Source: CAYSLA01 sp964431685
GTDB taxonomy: Bacteria; Armatimonadota; UBA5829
Length of the DNA: 12,795 bases
Direction of reading: 5' to 3'
Assembly: GCA_964431685.1 (NCBI GenBank)
Contig: CAYSLA010000098.1
Span: 1 to 12,795, forward strand
The stretch's first letter is position 1; every line of letters starts with the position of its first letter. Below the pieces are notes generated by a model. It worked only from the letters and a program-made list of their open reading frames with translations. It was not told where the DNA came from and searched no databases. Positions 6,389 through 12,791 of this stretch are shown piece by piece. The translations under genes and the position numbers were made by a program.

Positions 6389-7394
6389 TTTCTATGAGCA
6401 CCGCATCTTCTGATCTGACTAAGTCACAAACGATTCGCGCGATCTCGCGGGCCAGGAGCGGAGGTACAGCATTGCCGACTTGCTTGTATTGGGGCGTTCG
6501 GTCGCCCTCAAAGAAGTAGTTGTCAGGAAACGTCTGAATACGGGCTGCCTCTCGGACGGTCAAGCTTCTGCACTGCGACGCGTCGTAGTGGATGTAGTAG
6601 TGGCCGTCTTTCGATATATGCGACGTTATTGTTGTTGACGGGACACCGGCGAATTGGACGCGAAACCGATCCGGAAACATGTTTCCATTGACGGCAGACT
6701 GAACATTCTTGTGGGCCGGCCACAGCCCTCTTGGAGAATCGCGCACGGTTGGCGATCTCTTATAGAGGTCAGCATAGCACGCTGCATAGATATAGCGGTG
6801 CAAGTCCTCCCGTATATGGCCGCGGGTGCTGTGATTGCAGACCCCGCTCATCCGCGGGTCGTGATACCAACCGGCAAGAGGGTTGTCGCCTGTCATCGCA
6901 CCAGAGATGAACTTGGCCCCGTATTCGCGTCAGTCGTTCGCCAGGAGAGACGCAAGCGCCTGGAGTATCTTCTGCCTCAGATGATCATCGTCAAGACTGA
7001 CGAACCAGTCTTTATCCACCAGAGAGTTCACCGCGCATTTCCAGGCCTCTTCAGAATCGTCTTCTCTCGAAAGCCTGCTGCGAAGTCTCGGGAGGTCGCC
7101 GATAACATCTTCAATTCTTACAGCGGAGGACCCTTGAGGCAGTACACGTGGCAATGCTTCATTTGTAGATCGGACCCCAAGCACAATGACTCTGTGCCTC
7201 GCCTGGGGTATGCCATAGTTTTCAGCCTTGATCACATAATCAGAGGGTTCAATATCACAAAGCGAATTCTCTCCGCGTGGGACGGAAAGAGAGTATATCC
7301 TGTAACTAGCTTCGTCGCTCCCACCACAGCTTTCCACAAGCGCGGAGGCGGGCCGTTGCAGGGCGTCCGGAGCTAAGGCTCCACGGAAGCCAAG
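6240..7394 (-). pseudogene. Broken cytosine-5 DNA methyltransferase (N-terminal half missing, in-frame TGA)
   Basis: Two open segments in one frame, 6933-7394 and 6240-6929, are separated only by a TGA at 6930-6932. The upstream segment carries motif VIII (NYGIPQARHRV). The downstream segment carries CNHSTRGHIREDL, SHISKDGHYYIH, motif IX (SLTVREAARIQTFPD) and motif X (QYKQVGNAVPP), as in 5-methylcytosine methyltransferases. The N-terminal motifs I (FxGxG, cofactor), IV (Pro-Cys catalytic loop) and VI (ENV) are absent. The frame is closed by a TGA at 7395-7397, and the nuclease-helicase gene occupies the space beyond 7510. Neither segment has a ribosome binding site (GTG at 7337, ATG at 6896). 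TGA is a normal stop elsewhere in the window, so recoding is unlikely. The product cannot methylate DNA. The first frame beyond 7397 (about 7400-7509) reads a weak ALFQHDLAS-like string that could be further decayed coding sequence. Confidence 0.85.
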
Positions 7395-7509
7395 TCATGC
7401 TGGAACAGAGCGTGATAACTAGAAGACAACAGCAATGTAATGCGACAATGGGGAGAAGAGTGTTGGCGGAAACACAGCGGGCTCCCGGTTCCATTCGGTG
7501 CACGCAGGG

Positions 7510-9504
7510 CTACAACTCAGTCAACCCAATTGACCTCAAGTAGCTGTAGGTCGAGTCGTAATAGCTTGCATCCCTTGTTGGGTCGCTTGTGCAACCGGGA
7601 GGAACGAAGATGACCATCCCCTGGCGTGCACGCGTAAGGAGGACACGATAGGCGTTCTTGAGATAGTTCTGTCTAGAAACACTCTTTATCCGCTGCCACT
7701 TGCTTCCTCGAAACGAGAGGTGTCGCCAACCATTTATGGTGTAGGAAAAATCGCCGTCCCACGAAACGCATGCCCAATCAAGCTCCAGTCCCTGCACGTG
7801 GAATTCGGTAGCAACATCCTCAAGATAATACGATGAGCGCACGTCATCTTTCCCGTCCAGGAACCACTTCACGGGATTCACCGGCGTTCGAACATCCATG
7901 GCGTACGGTTTCAGCCTTTCTGCCTGTGATGACACGATGATTCCGTACCTCTCGCTTCCGCTAGCGTGGTCTTTGAGCCACTGTTTTGCCTTATCCAGCT
8001 CGCGAGTCAGAGCGATTGGATAGCGATCTCCAAGTTCCTGCAGTAGACCACGCGCTTGGTCACACTCGCAATCGAGTACCGTCTTGACGAATTCCGAAAC
8101 CTTTTCGGCGCGGAATGACCGCATCGACACACTTAGGTGCAGCTCCTCCACGTAATGCACCTTGGCACGACCGCTGATTTGGCCAAGCACTTGTCCAGCG
8201 GCGTATTCACTATCTTTCAAGGCAGGTGAAATGTATACGTGCCAATCGTCACATTCGCGTCGCAAAGCATCAATCCACTCACTGATGCCAGCTTCGCCCG
8301 TGTTTATCTCCTGACCTCCGCCCACGAGGCAGACAATCACCGCCCAATCCTTGCGCCTATTCATGCAGGAAATCAGGAATTCTGGCTCCGACGCGTTGAA
8401 GCCACGCAGCCCCTTCTTGCGACTCATGAAAGAAGCGGTTTGTTCTCGGTCCCAGGCGCGCTGTGCCTCGTCAAACAATGCCACGTGATCGACAGGAGGC
8501 TTGTCGCTTCGCAGGCATTCATCTCTGAAATGATGGACGTTCTGGATGAATGCCTTTACCTGTGTTACCGCATCGCCTTTTCGGATCTTCCTACCTTGCG
8601 CGCGCTCCCGCCCTACGGTGTCTCGTGCCAGAGCTTCACGCAAGATCGCGACAAGCGGCCCATTGCCGGACAGGAACACACTGTGAAGCTCGCTCTGTAC
8701 ATCATTGTATTTAGTCGCGATGTTAAGTCCGACTAGCGTCTTGCCGGCACCCGGCACTCCCGTAACGAAACATAGGGACTTGTGACCCGAAGACCTGGAT
8801 GTCTCGATGATAGCCTCGATCTGGTCAGAAGTCTTGCCGAGATTTGTCGCCCCTGCGTCGTTGCGTGAGATGTCTCCTACTCCGTGACCGGCATAGAGCG
8901 CCCTTGCCGCCTCGATGATAGTCGGAGTTGGGCAATAACGCGATTCCTCCCATATGAGTGGATCGATGGTGCTTGTTGGCAACTTGTCCAGTATGTTGGT
9001 GATGATTGTGCCCAGGTTCTCTGCGTTAGCGCACACCGTCTGATAGAGTCCAGCCTCTCTCGCGTGCGCGACAAGCTCAAAAGGTCTCCCTCTAGCCTCT
9101 GAGGCTACGAGAATCGGAACGACCGTCAGATCGTGGCTGGCTTCGTGGAAGTACTTCAGGTCAATTGCGTAGTCGTATGCCTGATCCATATCAGCCCCGG
9201 AATACTCCGCGGCGCCAATCTTGAACTCGATGGTGAGCACAATTCCGTTCGCCAGGACCACAGCATCTACACGATGACCCATACGAGGAATCGCGAATTC
9301 GAGGTGCAACACACCCGTGTGTCCGGCCAGCGATTTGCGAAGAATGGATATTTCCGCAAGCCACGCATCCCCTTGCGCCTGAATAACGTTGAACGAGCTT
9401 CCCCTTGCGAGTTGAGCGAGTACTTCGTTCTCAGAAGATTTGTGAAAGGCAGGTATGGTGTCTCTATACCAAGACCGTTTCAGATAAGGAGCCGGGGCTA
9501 GCAT
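7510..9504 (-). CDS. Nuclease-helicase protein: PD-(D/E)XK-like domain plus DUF2075 (Schlafen-type) SF1 helicase
   Basis: A 664-residue, apparently intact protein. The N-terminal part (about 60-135) shows a PD-(D/E)XK pattern: Asp80 in HRVDAV, then Glu93-x-Lys95 in TIEFK, then Gln108-Ala-Tyr110. The rest is a DUF2075/Schlafen-group helicase: Walker A TGVPGAGKT (248-256), Walker B ALFDEAQ (342-348), GGGQEIN (395-401), SMRSFR (460-465), VQGLELDWA (570-578) and motif VI YRVLLTRARQG (619-629). The start has AAGGA seven bases upstream. Such proteins are usually found with restriction-modification genes, and the layout resembles single-protein nuclease-helicase phage-defence factors; the defence role is inferred. 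It ends 115 bases before the methyltransferase relic and probably heads the transcript that includes vsr. No transmembrane segment is present. Confidence 0.88.
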   Translation of the reverse strand: MLAPAPYLKRSWYRDTIPAFHKSSENEVLAQLARGSSFNVIQAQGDAWLAEISILRKSLAGHTGVLHLEFAIPRMGHRVDAVVLANGIVLTIEFKIGAAEYSGADMDQAYDYAIDLKYFHEASHDLTVVPILVASEARGRPFELVAHAREAGLYQTVCANAENLGTIITNILDKLPTSTIDPLIWEESRYCPTPTIIEAARALYAGHGVGDISRNDAGATNLGKTSDQIEAIIETSRSSGHKSLCFVTGVPGAGKTLVGLNIATKYNDVQSELHSVFLSGNGPLVAILREALARDTVGRERAQGRKIRKGDAVTQVKAFIQNVHHFRDECLRSDKPPVDHVALFDEAQRAWDREQTASFMSRKKGLRGFNASEPEFLISCMNRRKDWAVIVCLVGGGQEINTGEAGISEWIDALRRECDDWHVYISPALKDSEYAAGQVLGQISGRAKVHYVEELHLSVSMRSFRAEKVSEFVKTVLDCECDQARGLLQELGDRYPIALTRELDKAKQWLKDHASGSERYGIIVSSQAERLKPYAMDVRTPVNPVKWFLDGKDDVRSSYYLEDVATEFHVQGLELDWACVSWDGDFSYTINGWRHLSFRGSKWQRIKSVSRQNYLKNAYRVLLTRARQGMVIFVPPGCTSDPTRDASYYDSTYSYLRSIGLTEL

Positions 9505-9661
9505 TGTGATTTCCTTTTTTCAGCCATGTGTTTGCAGGTCGCCACAGTGATTCATATATAACAGCCAGAATCCTTGGAGCAACCGTGTGAGCGGCCTGCC
9601 AGTCTGCACCTGAACAACAGCGCTCACTCCTCAGCTTCTTGGCACGGAGCATTGTTCGCCT

Positions 9662-9691
9662 ATCATACTACTAGAAACGTCGGCCTGTCCA
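9662..9691 (-). promoter_or_regulatory. Sigma-70-type promoter for the nuclease-helicase gene
   Basis: The -35 box is TGGACA (9686-9691) and the -10 box TATGAT (9662-9667), each one mismatch from consensus, with an 18-base spacer. Predicted initiation is near 9655, giving an unusually long leader of about 150 bases. A weaker alternative nearer the gene has TATATA at 9555-9560 and TTGCTC at 9577-9582. Confidence 0.55.
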
Positions 9692-9805
9692 CTGAACTGA
9701 CTGCACATACCTCGCTGCTTTGACCGGAAACAGCACCAAGGGAGAGTCGCCGTGATCCGCGTATAGACGGAATCAAACTAGAATCACTACACGGCTACCT
9801 TCGAT

Positions 9806-9829
9806 GTTTCGGAAACTTGTTCCCGAAAC
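9806..9829 (+). repeat. Short palindromic repeat, copy 1
   Basis: Ten-base arms (9806-9815 and 9820-9829) pair at nine of ten positions around the loop CTTG. It is related to the hairpin at 10656-10680: the reverse complement of that copy has the same GTxTCGG...CTTGTTCCCGAxAC layout with one extra loop base. The two copies flank the four-helix-bundle gene in opposite orientation. Confidence 0.7.
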
Positions 9830-9842
9830 GCGACGCCCGACA

Positions 9843-9920
9843 GTATCGGGATTTCCGGGTTGGGTTGCGGGCTTCGTGCACAATCCGCACATCGGCGGCC
9901 CAACCCTCAAATCCCGATGC
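9843..9920 (+). repeat. 78-bp palindromic element, copy B
   Basis: The ends are 9843-9864 and 9899-9920 (GTATCGGGATTT outward on the left, AAATCCCGATGC on the right) around a 34-base centre of the same length as copy A. The end facing the nuclease-helicase gene matches one arm of copy A and the other end matches the opposite arm, so the copies are inverted relative to each other. The centres are more diverged than the ends, as expected for a palindromic repeat family under structural constraint. Confidence 0.9.
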
Positions 9921-9930
9921 ACCGCCACAA

Positions 9931-9984
9931 CGCAAATGGGAGAAGGAGATCGACGAGCGGGTGGCGAAGCTGTATGGTCTGTGA
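9931..9984 (+). pseudogene. Fossil C-terminus of an Eco57I/PglX-type restriction-modification protein
   Basis: This frame reads RKWEKEIDERVAKLYGL followed by TGA (9982-9984). The pattern '(W)E-x-E-I-D-x-x-V-x-x-L-Y-G-L' is characteristic, from memory, of the C-terminal end of Eco57I-, type IIG- and PglX-like restriction-modification proteins, usually followed by a few more residues. Upstream the frame runs straight into the 78-bp element, so only about 17 codons of the putative gene remain. The match is short, so chance cannot be excluded. Confidence 0.4.
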
Positions 9985-9998
9985 TTGGTACGCTGCGG

Positions 9999-10061
9999 GT
10001 CTGACGGGTCTGACAGATCAGACGGGTCCGACTAGTCCGACAGGTCGGACAAGTCCGACGG
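9999..10061. repeat. Upstream array of the 9-bp unit GTCNGACNN (seven units)
   Basis: There are seven consecutive 9-mers: GTCTGACGG, GTCTGACAG, ATCAGACGG, GTCCGACTA, GTCCGACAG, GTCGGACAA and GTCCGACGG. Each core GTCNGAC is an interrupted palindrome, so both strands carry the same signal. The array ends eight bases before the ribosome binding site of the four-helix-bundle gene. An 18-base block (10011-10028), including the degenerate unit, recurs exactly at 10717-10734 beyond the gene. Confidence 0.92.
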
Positions 10062-10068
10062 AACGCGT

Positions 10069-10074
10069 AGGAGG
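10069..10074 (+). promoter_or_regulatory. Ribosome binding site for the four-helix-bundle gene
   Basis: A perfect AGGAGG sits six bases before the ATG at 10081. It fixes the start and argues that the gene is translated despite its repeat-rich surroundings. Confidence 0.8.
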
Positions 10075-10080
10075 AGAATA

Positions 10081-10653
10081 ATGGTTGGTGATGGATCCCT
10101 GATTCCGCGGCATGGGGGCTACCGGAGACTCCGCAGCTTTCAGTGCGCGCAGTTGGCCTACGATGCGACTGTGGTGTTCTGCGCGAGGTTCATCGACAAG
10201 CGCTCCCGAACGCACGATCAGATGGTCCAGGCCGCCCGAAGCGGGGTTCAGAACATCGCCGAAGGAAGCATGGCATCTGCCACGTCGAAAAAGACTGAGC
10301 TGAAACTCACGGGGGTGGCTCGCGCCAGCCTCGAAGAGCTCCTTCTTGACTACGAGGACTACCTCCGGCAAAACGGCCATCGCCTCTGGGCGAAAGATTC
10401 ACCGGAAGCCCTCGCAGTGAGAGGGAAGTATCGGTCAGACAAGTCAGACGGGTCGGACGGGTCAGACCTTCTCCAAGTCTACGGCATACGCACCGGTTCG
10501 GCGGAAGAAGCCGCCAACACCATCATCTGCCTCATCAACCAGGCGAGTTTCCTCCTGGGTCGCCAGCTTGAGAATCTGGAGAAGTCGTTTCTCAAAGAGG
10601 GCGGATTCACTGAGCGGCTCTACAATCAGCGGCGCAGCCAGCGGGGGTACTGA
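10081..10653 (+). CDS. Four-helix-bundle protein ('four helix bundle suffix' / 23S rRNA intervening-sequence-protein-like)
   Basis: A 190-residue protein. Residues 8-95 hold the hallmark core: 'LIPRHGGYRRLRSFQCAQLAYDATVVF', then KRSRTHDQMVQAARSGVQNIAEGSMASATSKKTELKLTGVARASLEELLLDYEDYLRQ. This is the helical-bundle region shared with proteins encoded in 23S rRNA intervening sequences. Residues 141-184 (EEAANTIICLINQASFLLGRQLENLEKSFLKEGGFTERLY) are the C-terminal helical 'suffix'. Between them, residues 118-129 are (RSD)KSDGSDGSD, encoded by in-frame 9-bp DNA repeats. The same repeats flank the gene on both sides. The molecular function is unknown: relatives are proposed nucleic-acid-binding bundles, and the Avd protein of diversity-generating retroelements shares the fold. 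No reverse transcriptase is in the window. It converges with htpX. Confidence 0.88.
   Translation: MVGDGSLIPRHGGYRRLRSFQCAQLAYDATVVFCARFIDKRSRTHDQMVQAARSGVQNIAEGSMASATSKKTELKLTGVARASLEELLLDYEDYLRQNGHRLWAKDSPEALAVRGKYRSDKSDGSDGSDLLQVYGIRTGSAEEAANTIICLINQASFLLGRQLENLEKSFLKEGGFTERLYNQRRSQRGY
10434..10467. repeat. Intragenic array of the 9-bp unit GTCNGACNN (four units)
   Basis: GTCAGACAA, GTCAGACGG, GTCGGACGG and GTCAGAC lie inside the four-helix-bundle gene. The unit is three codons long, so copy number can change without a frameshift. The gene's frame reads it as repeated Ser-Asp-Lys/Gly. It falls at the junction between core and suffix domains, where a flexible linker would be tolerated. Confidence 0.9.
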
Positions 10654-10655
10654 TA

Positions 10656-10680
10656 GTGTCGGGAACAAGATTCCCGACAC
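10656..10680 (-). repeat. Short palindromic repeat, copy 2, just after the four-helix-bundle gene
   Basis: A perfect 10-bp stem (GTGTCGGGAA, 10656-10665, with 10671-10680) has the five-base loop CAAGA. It begins two bases past the stop codon, between convergent genes. It has no T-run on either side, so intrinsic termination is uncertain; an mRNA 3'-end stabiliser or REP-type role is equally possible. It is related to copy 1 at 9806-9829, inverted. Confidence 0.8.
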
Positions 10681-10704
10681 ACCAACAATCCCGAAACAAC
10701 ACGA

Positions 10705-10749
10705 GTCCGACAGATATGACAGATCAGACGGGTCGGACAAGTCCCACAG
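10705..10749. repeat. Downstream array of the 9-bp unit GTCNGACNN (five units, two degenerate)
   Basis: The units are GTCCGACAG, ATATGACAG, ATCAGACGG, GTCGGACAA and GTCCCACAG, ending 27 bases before the htpX stop codon. The middle part repeats the upstream array exactly over 18 bases (10717-10734 equals 10011-10028), implying copying or conversion between the two flanks rather than independent growth. Confidence 0.88.
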
Positions 10750-10776
10750 AAGGCGTCGATGTTCAGGCTCAGTGCG

Positions 10777-11631
10777 CTACCGGCGGACCGAGGCCGAACC
10801 GGAGCCGGGAACCATGGCTTCGAGTTTTTCGACGCGCTTGGCAATAGGCGGGTGGGTGCTGAAGAGACTCGCTATCGCTCCGCCGGAGAACGGACTCACA
10901 ATGAACATGTGGGCGGTAGTCGGCTCGGCGTTCATTGGCCTGGCCTGGACGCCTCTTTCCATCTTTCGCAGCGCACTCGCAAGCGCCCAGGGCTTGCCGG
11001 ATATCACCGCCCCACCCTCATCGGCCGCATACTCGCGAGTCCGAGAAATACCCAGTTGTATCAACATTGCGGCGATGGGACCAAGTATCATCATAAGCAG
11101 CATTCCGGCCGGGCTGCCGCCGTTGTCGTCTCTGCTGCCTCCGAAGAAGAACCCAAGACGACTGATCATCGTGATTGCTCCTGCCAGAGTAGCCGCAATC
11201 GTGCCAATCAGGATGTCGCGGTGCTTCACGTGAGCCAGTTCGTGAGCGAGAACTCCCTCCAGTTCGTCTTCATTTAGCATCTGCGTAATACCCTCGGTCA
11301 CGGCAACTGCGGCGTGCTGGGGATCACGGCCAGTGGCGAACGCATTGGGCTGTGCGTCAGGGATCACATATACCTTGGGCATCGGAAGACCAGCATTGGC
11401 AACAAGCTTTCGAACTGCTGAGTATAGCCACGGCGCGCTGGATTCATCCACCTCTCTAGCGTGATACATAGAGAGCACGATCTTGTCGCTGAACCAGTAG
11501 CTCCCCACATTAAGAGCAAAGGCGATCAGAAGGGCCATAATCATCCCGCTTTGCCCACCGATTGAACCGCCGGCAAGCACAAGCAGAACGGTTATCACTC
11601 CCATCAGCATAACGGTCTTGAGTTGGTTCAT
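10777..11631 (-). CDS. htpX: HtpX-family membrane zinc metalloprotease (peptidase M48B)
   Basis: A 284-residue protein of normal HtpX length. Hydrophobic segments at about 7-22 and 30-48 anchor the N-terminus; further ones at about 141-162 and 176-195 follow the active site. The catalytic motif is HELAH (130-134), with Glu200 of SRTREYAAD as third zinc ligand. The family signature NAFATG (96-101), the FSTHPP segment (257-262) and the IAKRVEKLE ending are also present. HtpX degrades misfolded or damaged inner-membrane proteins and acts with FtsH in envelope quality control. A GGGGGA site lies seven bases before the ATG. It lies 76 bases after the MBL-fold gene on the same strand, so co-transcription is possible; I saw no convincing promoter in that gap. 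Confidence 0.96.
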   Translation of the reverse strand: MNQLKTVMLMGVITVLLVLAGGSIGGQSGMIMALLIAFALNVGSYWFSDKIVLSMYHAREVDESSAPWLYSAVRKLVANAGLPMPKVYVIPDAQPNAFATGRDPQHAAVAVTEGITQMLNEDELEGVLAHELAHVKHRDILIGTIAATLAGAITMISRLGFFFGGSRDDNGGSPAGMLLMMILGPIAAMLIQLGISRTREYAADEGGAVISGKPWALASALRKMERGVQARPMNAEPTTAHMFIVSPFSGGAIASLFSTHPPIAKRVEKLEAMVPGSGSASVRR

Positions 11632-11707
11632 CTCTCTGTCCCCCGAACTTGTTACCTGTAGAGATTACGAAAACTGAGCATCAAGTGTTCCCGGAAACCT
11701 GGCGCAC

Positions 11708-12466
11708 TCATACGTCGACTGTCAGTCCATCGTAGGCGAGCCTGACGCTGTCTGGCAGCCCCGCGTTCGTCGACTCGTGCTCCATCCTGTGGCTTATGTG
11801 GGTGAACAGAGTCTGCTTGGGTCGCAGTCTCTCCACGACCTCCAAACCCTGTTCAAGGCAGAAATGCGTAACGTGTGGCTTGGGTCGCAGCACACCAAGC
11901 ACAAGCAGGTCAAGATCGCTCAGCAGGTCCCACGAGTCATCAGGTATCTTGCTGCAGTCCGTAATGTAGGCAAGATCGCGAATTCTGTAGCCCAGAACGT
12001 TGACGGCGCCGTGCAGAACCGGGATTGGGGTGACCGTAACACCGCCAATATCAAACCGTCCATTTGTGGCCCGCAAATCCAGAGAAGGCAGTCCCCCACC
12101 CGACTGCACCGGTCTGAAAGCATAGCCAAACACCCTGCGAACGGTATCGAGGGTTTCCTCCATTCCGTAGCACGGCAGAGACCGTTGGAGCACGTCGCTG
12201 AACCGGCGTGTGTCATCCAATCCAAACAGATGGTCGGCGTGTGCGTGCGTAAACAACACTGCATCAACAGACATGATACCCTCCCTCAGCGCTTGCAGGC
12301 GCATCTCTGGAGCAGTGTCGATCATCAGACTTGATCCACCGACGCTCAAGTGGACAGAGCACCTTGTACGGTGGTTCTTCGGGTTGTCAGATTTGCAGAC
12401 GTCGCAATCACAGCCGATCACAGGGACACCGTGAGAAGTGCCTGTGCCAAGAAACGTAAGACGCAT
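11708..12466 (-). CDS. MBL-fold metallohydrolase, PhnP-like
   Basis: A 252-residue metallo-beta-lactamase-fold hydrolase of the COG1235 type. The N-terminus LGTGTSHGVPVIGCDCDVC holds Cys19, Cys21 and Cys24, which match the structural zinc knuckle of PhnP. The dinuclear metal site is THAHADH (73-79), His152, Asp170 (ITDCS) and the C-terminal FTHISHRMEH (His223, His226). PhnP cleaves phosphoribosyl 1,2-cyclic phosphate, but most genomic members of this branch lie outside phosphonate operons and have no assigned substrate. No phn gene is visible here, so the exact reaction is left open. AGGAGG lies 14 bases before the ATG, longer than ideal, but an in-frame stop two codons upstream leaves no earlier start. 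Confidence 0.92.
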   Translation of the reverse strand: MRLTFLGTGTSHGVPVIGCDCDVCKSDNPKNHRTRCSVHLSVGGSSLMIDTAPEMRLQALREGIMSVDAVLFTHAHADHLFGLDDTRRFSDVLQRSLPCYGMEETLDTVRRVFGYAFRPVQSGGGLPSLDLRATNGRFDIGGVTVTPIPVLHGAVNVLGYRIRDLAYITDCSKIPDDSWDLLSDLDLLVLGVLRPKPHVTHFCLEQGLEVVERLRPKQTLFTHISHRMEHESTNAGLPDSVRLAYDGLTVDV

Positions 12467-12669
12467 AGTCTAAGATTAGTCCTCCTAGGGGTCGCTGTAC
12501 CAATCCAGAGAATTGTGGATCCGATACTGCCGTGGATAGCTGAGAAGCGCACAGATTAGCCACAGCCGCAGGCAGTCGCCGGCGCACCACCAGCTGCGTA
12601 TCACTCCATAACCTTACCACGTCTCAGAGCAGATGTCCACCAGTTGAATGGATCGCGCGCAGAAAAGTC

Positions 12670-12699
12670 TTGACACGCCGTGTAAGTTGCTGCTATAAT
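12670..12699 (+). promoter_or_regulatory. Perfect-consensus sigma-70 promoter of the tRNA gene
   Basis: TTGACA (12670-12675) and TATAAT (12694-12699) are exact consensus hexamers with an 18-base spacer. Initiation would fall near 12706, about ten bases before the mature tRNA. A GCGGC sequence follows the -10 box, consistent with a GC-rich discriminator of the kind seen at stringently controlled stable-RNA promoters. Confidence 0.9.
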
Positions 12700-12715
12700 A
12701 GCGGCAGTCGAATAT

Positions 12716-12791
12716 GGCCCCGTCGTCTAGCGGTTAGGATGCGTGGTTCTCAGCCACGAGATCGAGGGTTCGAATCCCTTCGGGGCTACCA
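12716..12791 (+). tRNA. tRNA-Glu (anticodon CTC), with encoded CCA
   Basis: It folds as a cloverleaf: acceptor stem GGCCCCG with CGGGGCT (one G-T pair), D-arm TCTAGCGGTTAGGA, anticodon stem CGTGG/CCACG, T-arm GAGGG-TTCGAAT-CCCTT. The anticodon loop TTCTCAG places CTC at 12749-12751, decoding GAG. The discriminator is A, followed by genome-encoded CCA. Length is 76 bases with CCA. Confidence 0.96.

Larger units (their letters stand above)
9505..10080. other. Non-coding stretch of 576 bases: leader, promoter and repeat cluster
   Basis: This lies between two divergently read genes. From left to right it holds a leader of about 150 bases for the nuclease-helicase mRNA, its promoter (9662-9691), a plain stretch (9692-9805) where I see nothing, a hairpin (9806-9829), the 78-bp element copy B (9843-9920), a short coding fossil (9931-9984), a 9-bp repeat array (9999-10061) and a strong ribosome binding site. 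Small open frames across it are not convincing as genes. Confidence 0.7.

Noticed and set aside
6930..6932. TGA read as an amino acid (alternative genetic code or selenocysteine)
   Set aside because: TGA ends the dehydrogenase, the MBL-fold hydrolase and the four-helix-bundle gene at expected lengths. The methyltransferase also lacks its whole catalytic half, so a nonsense mutation is the simpler reading.
6654..7376. Open plus-strand frame of 240 codons across the methyltransferase relic
   Set aside because: The minus strand there carries clear methyltransferase motifs VIII-X. The plus frame has no recognisable domain and no ribosome binding site, and is a by-product of codon bias.
9464..9652. 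Small minus-strand frame of 62 codons in the nuclease-helicase leader
   Set aside because: It overlaps the true start in another frame, lacks a good binding site and has no recognisable sequence.
10081..10653. Diversity-generating retroelement (Avd-like bundle protein)
   Set aside because: The fold is related, but there is no reverse transcriptase and no template/variable repeat pair with adenine-specific differences in the window.
10656..10680. Bidirectional intrinsic terminator between convergent genes
   Set aside because: The stem is perfect, but no T-run follows on either strand. The related copy at 9806-9829 is not at a gene end, so it is listed as a repeat.
9999..10749. CRISPR array
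   Set aside because: The units are 9 bp and contiguous, without unique spacers of 25-40 bp, and no cas gene is present.
10568..11233. Open plus-strand frame of 221 codons opposite htpX
   Set aside because: It is antisense to an unmistakable HtpX with HEXXH and third ligand, and starts inside the four-helix-bundle gene.
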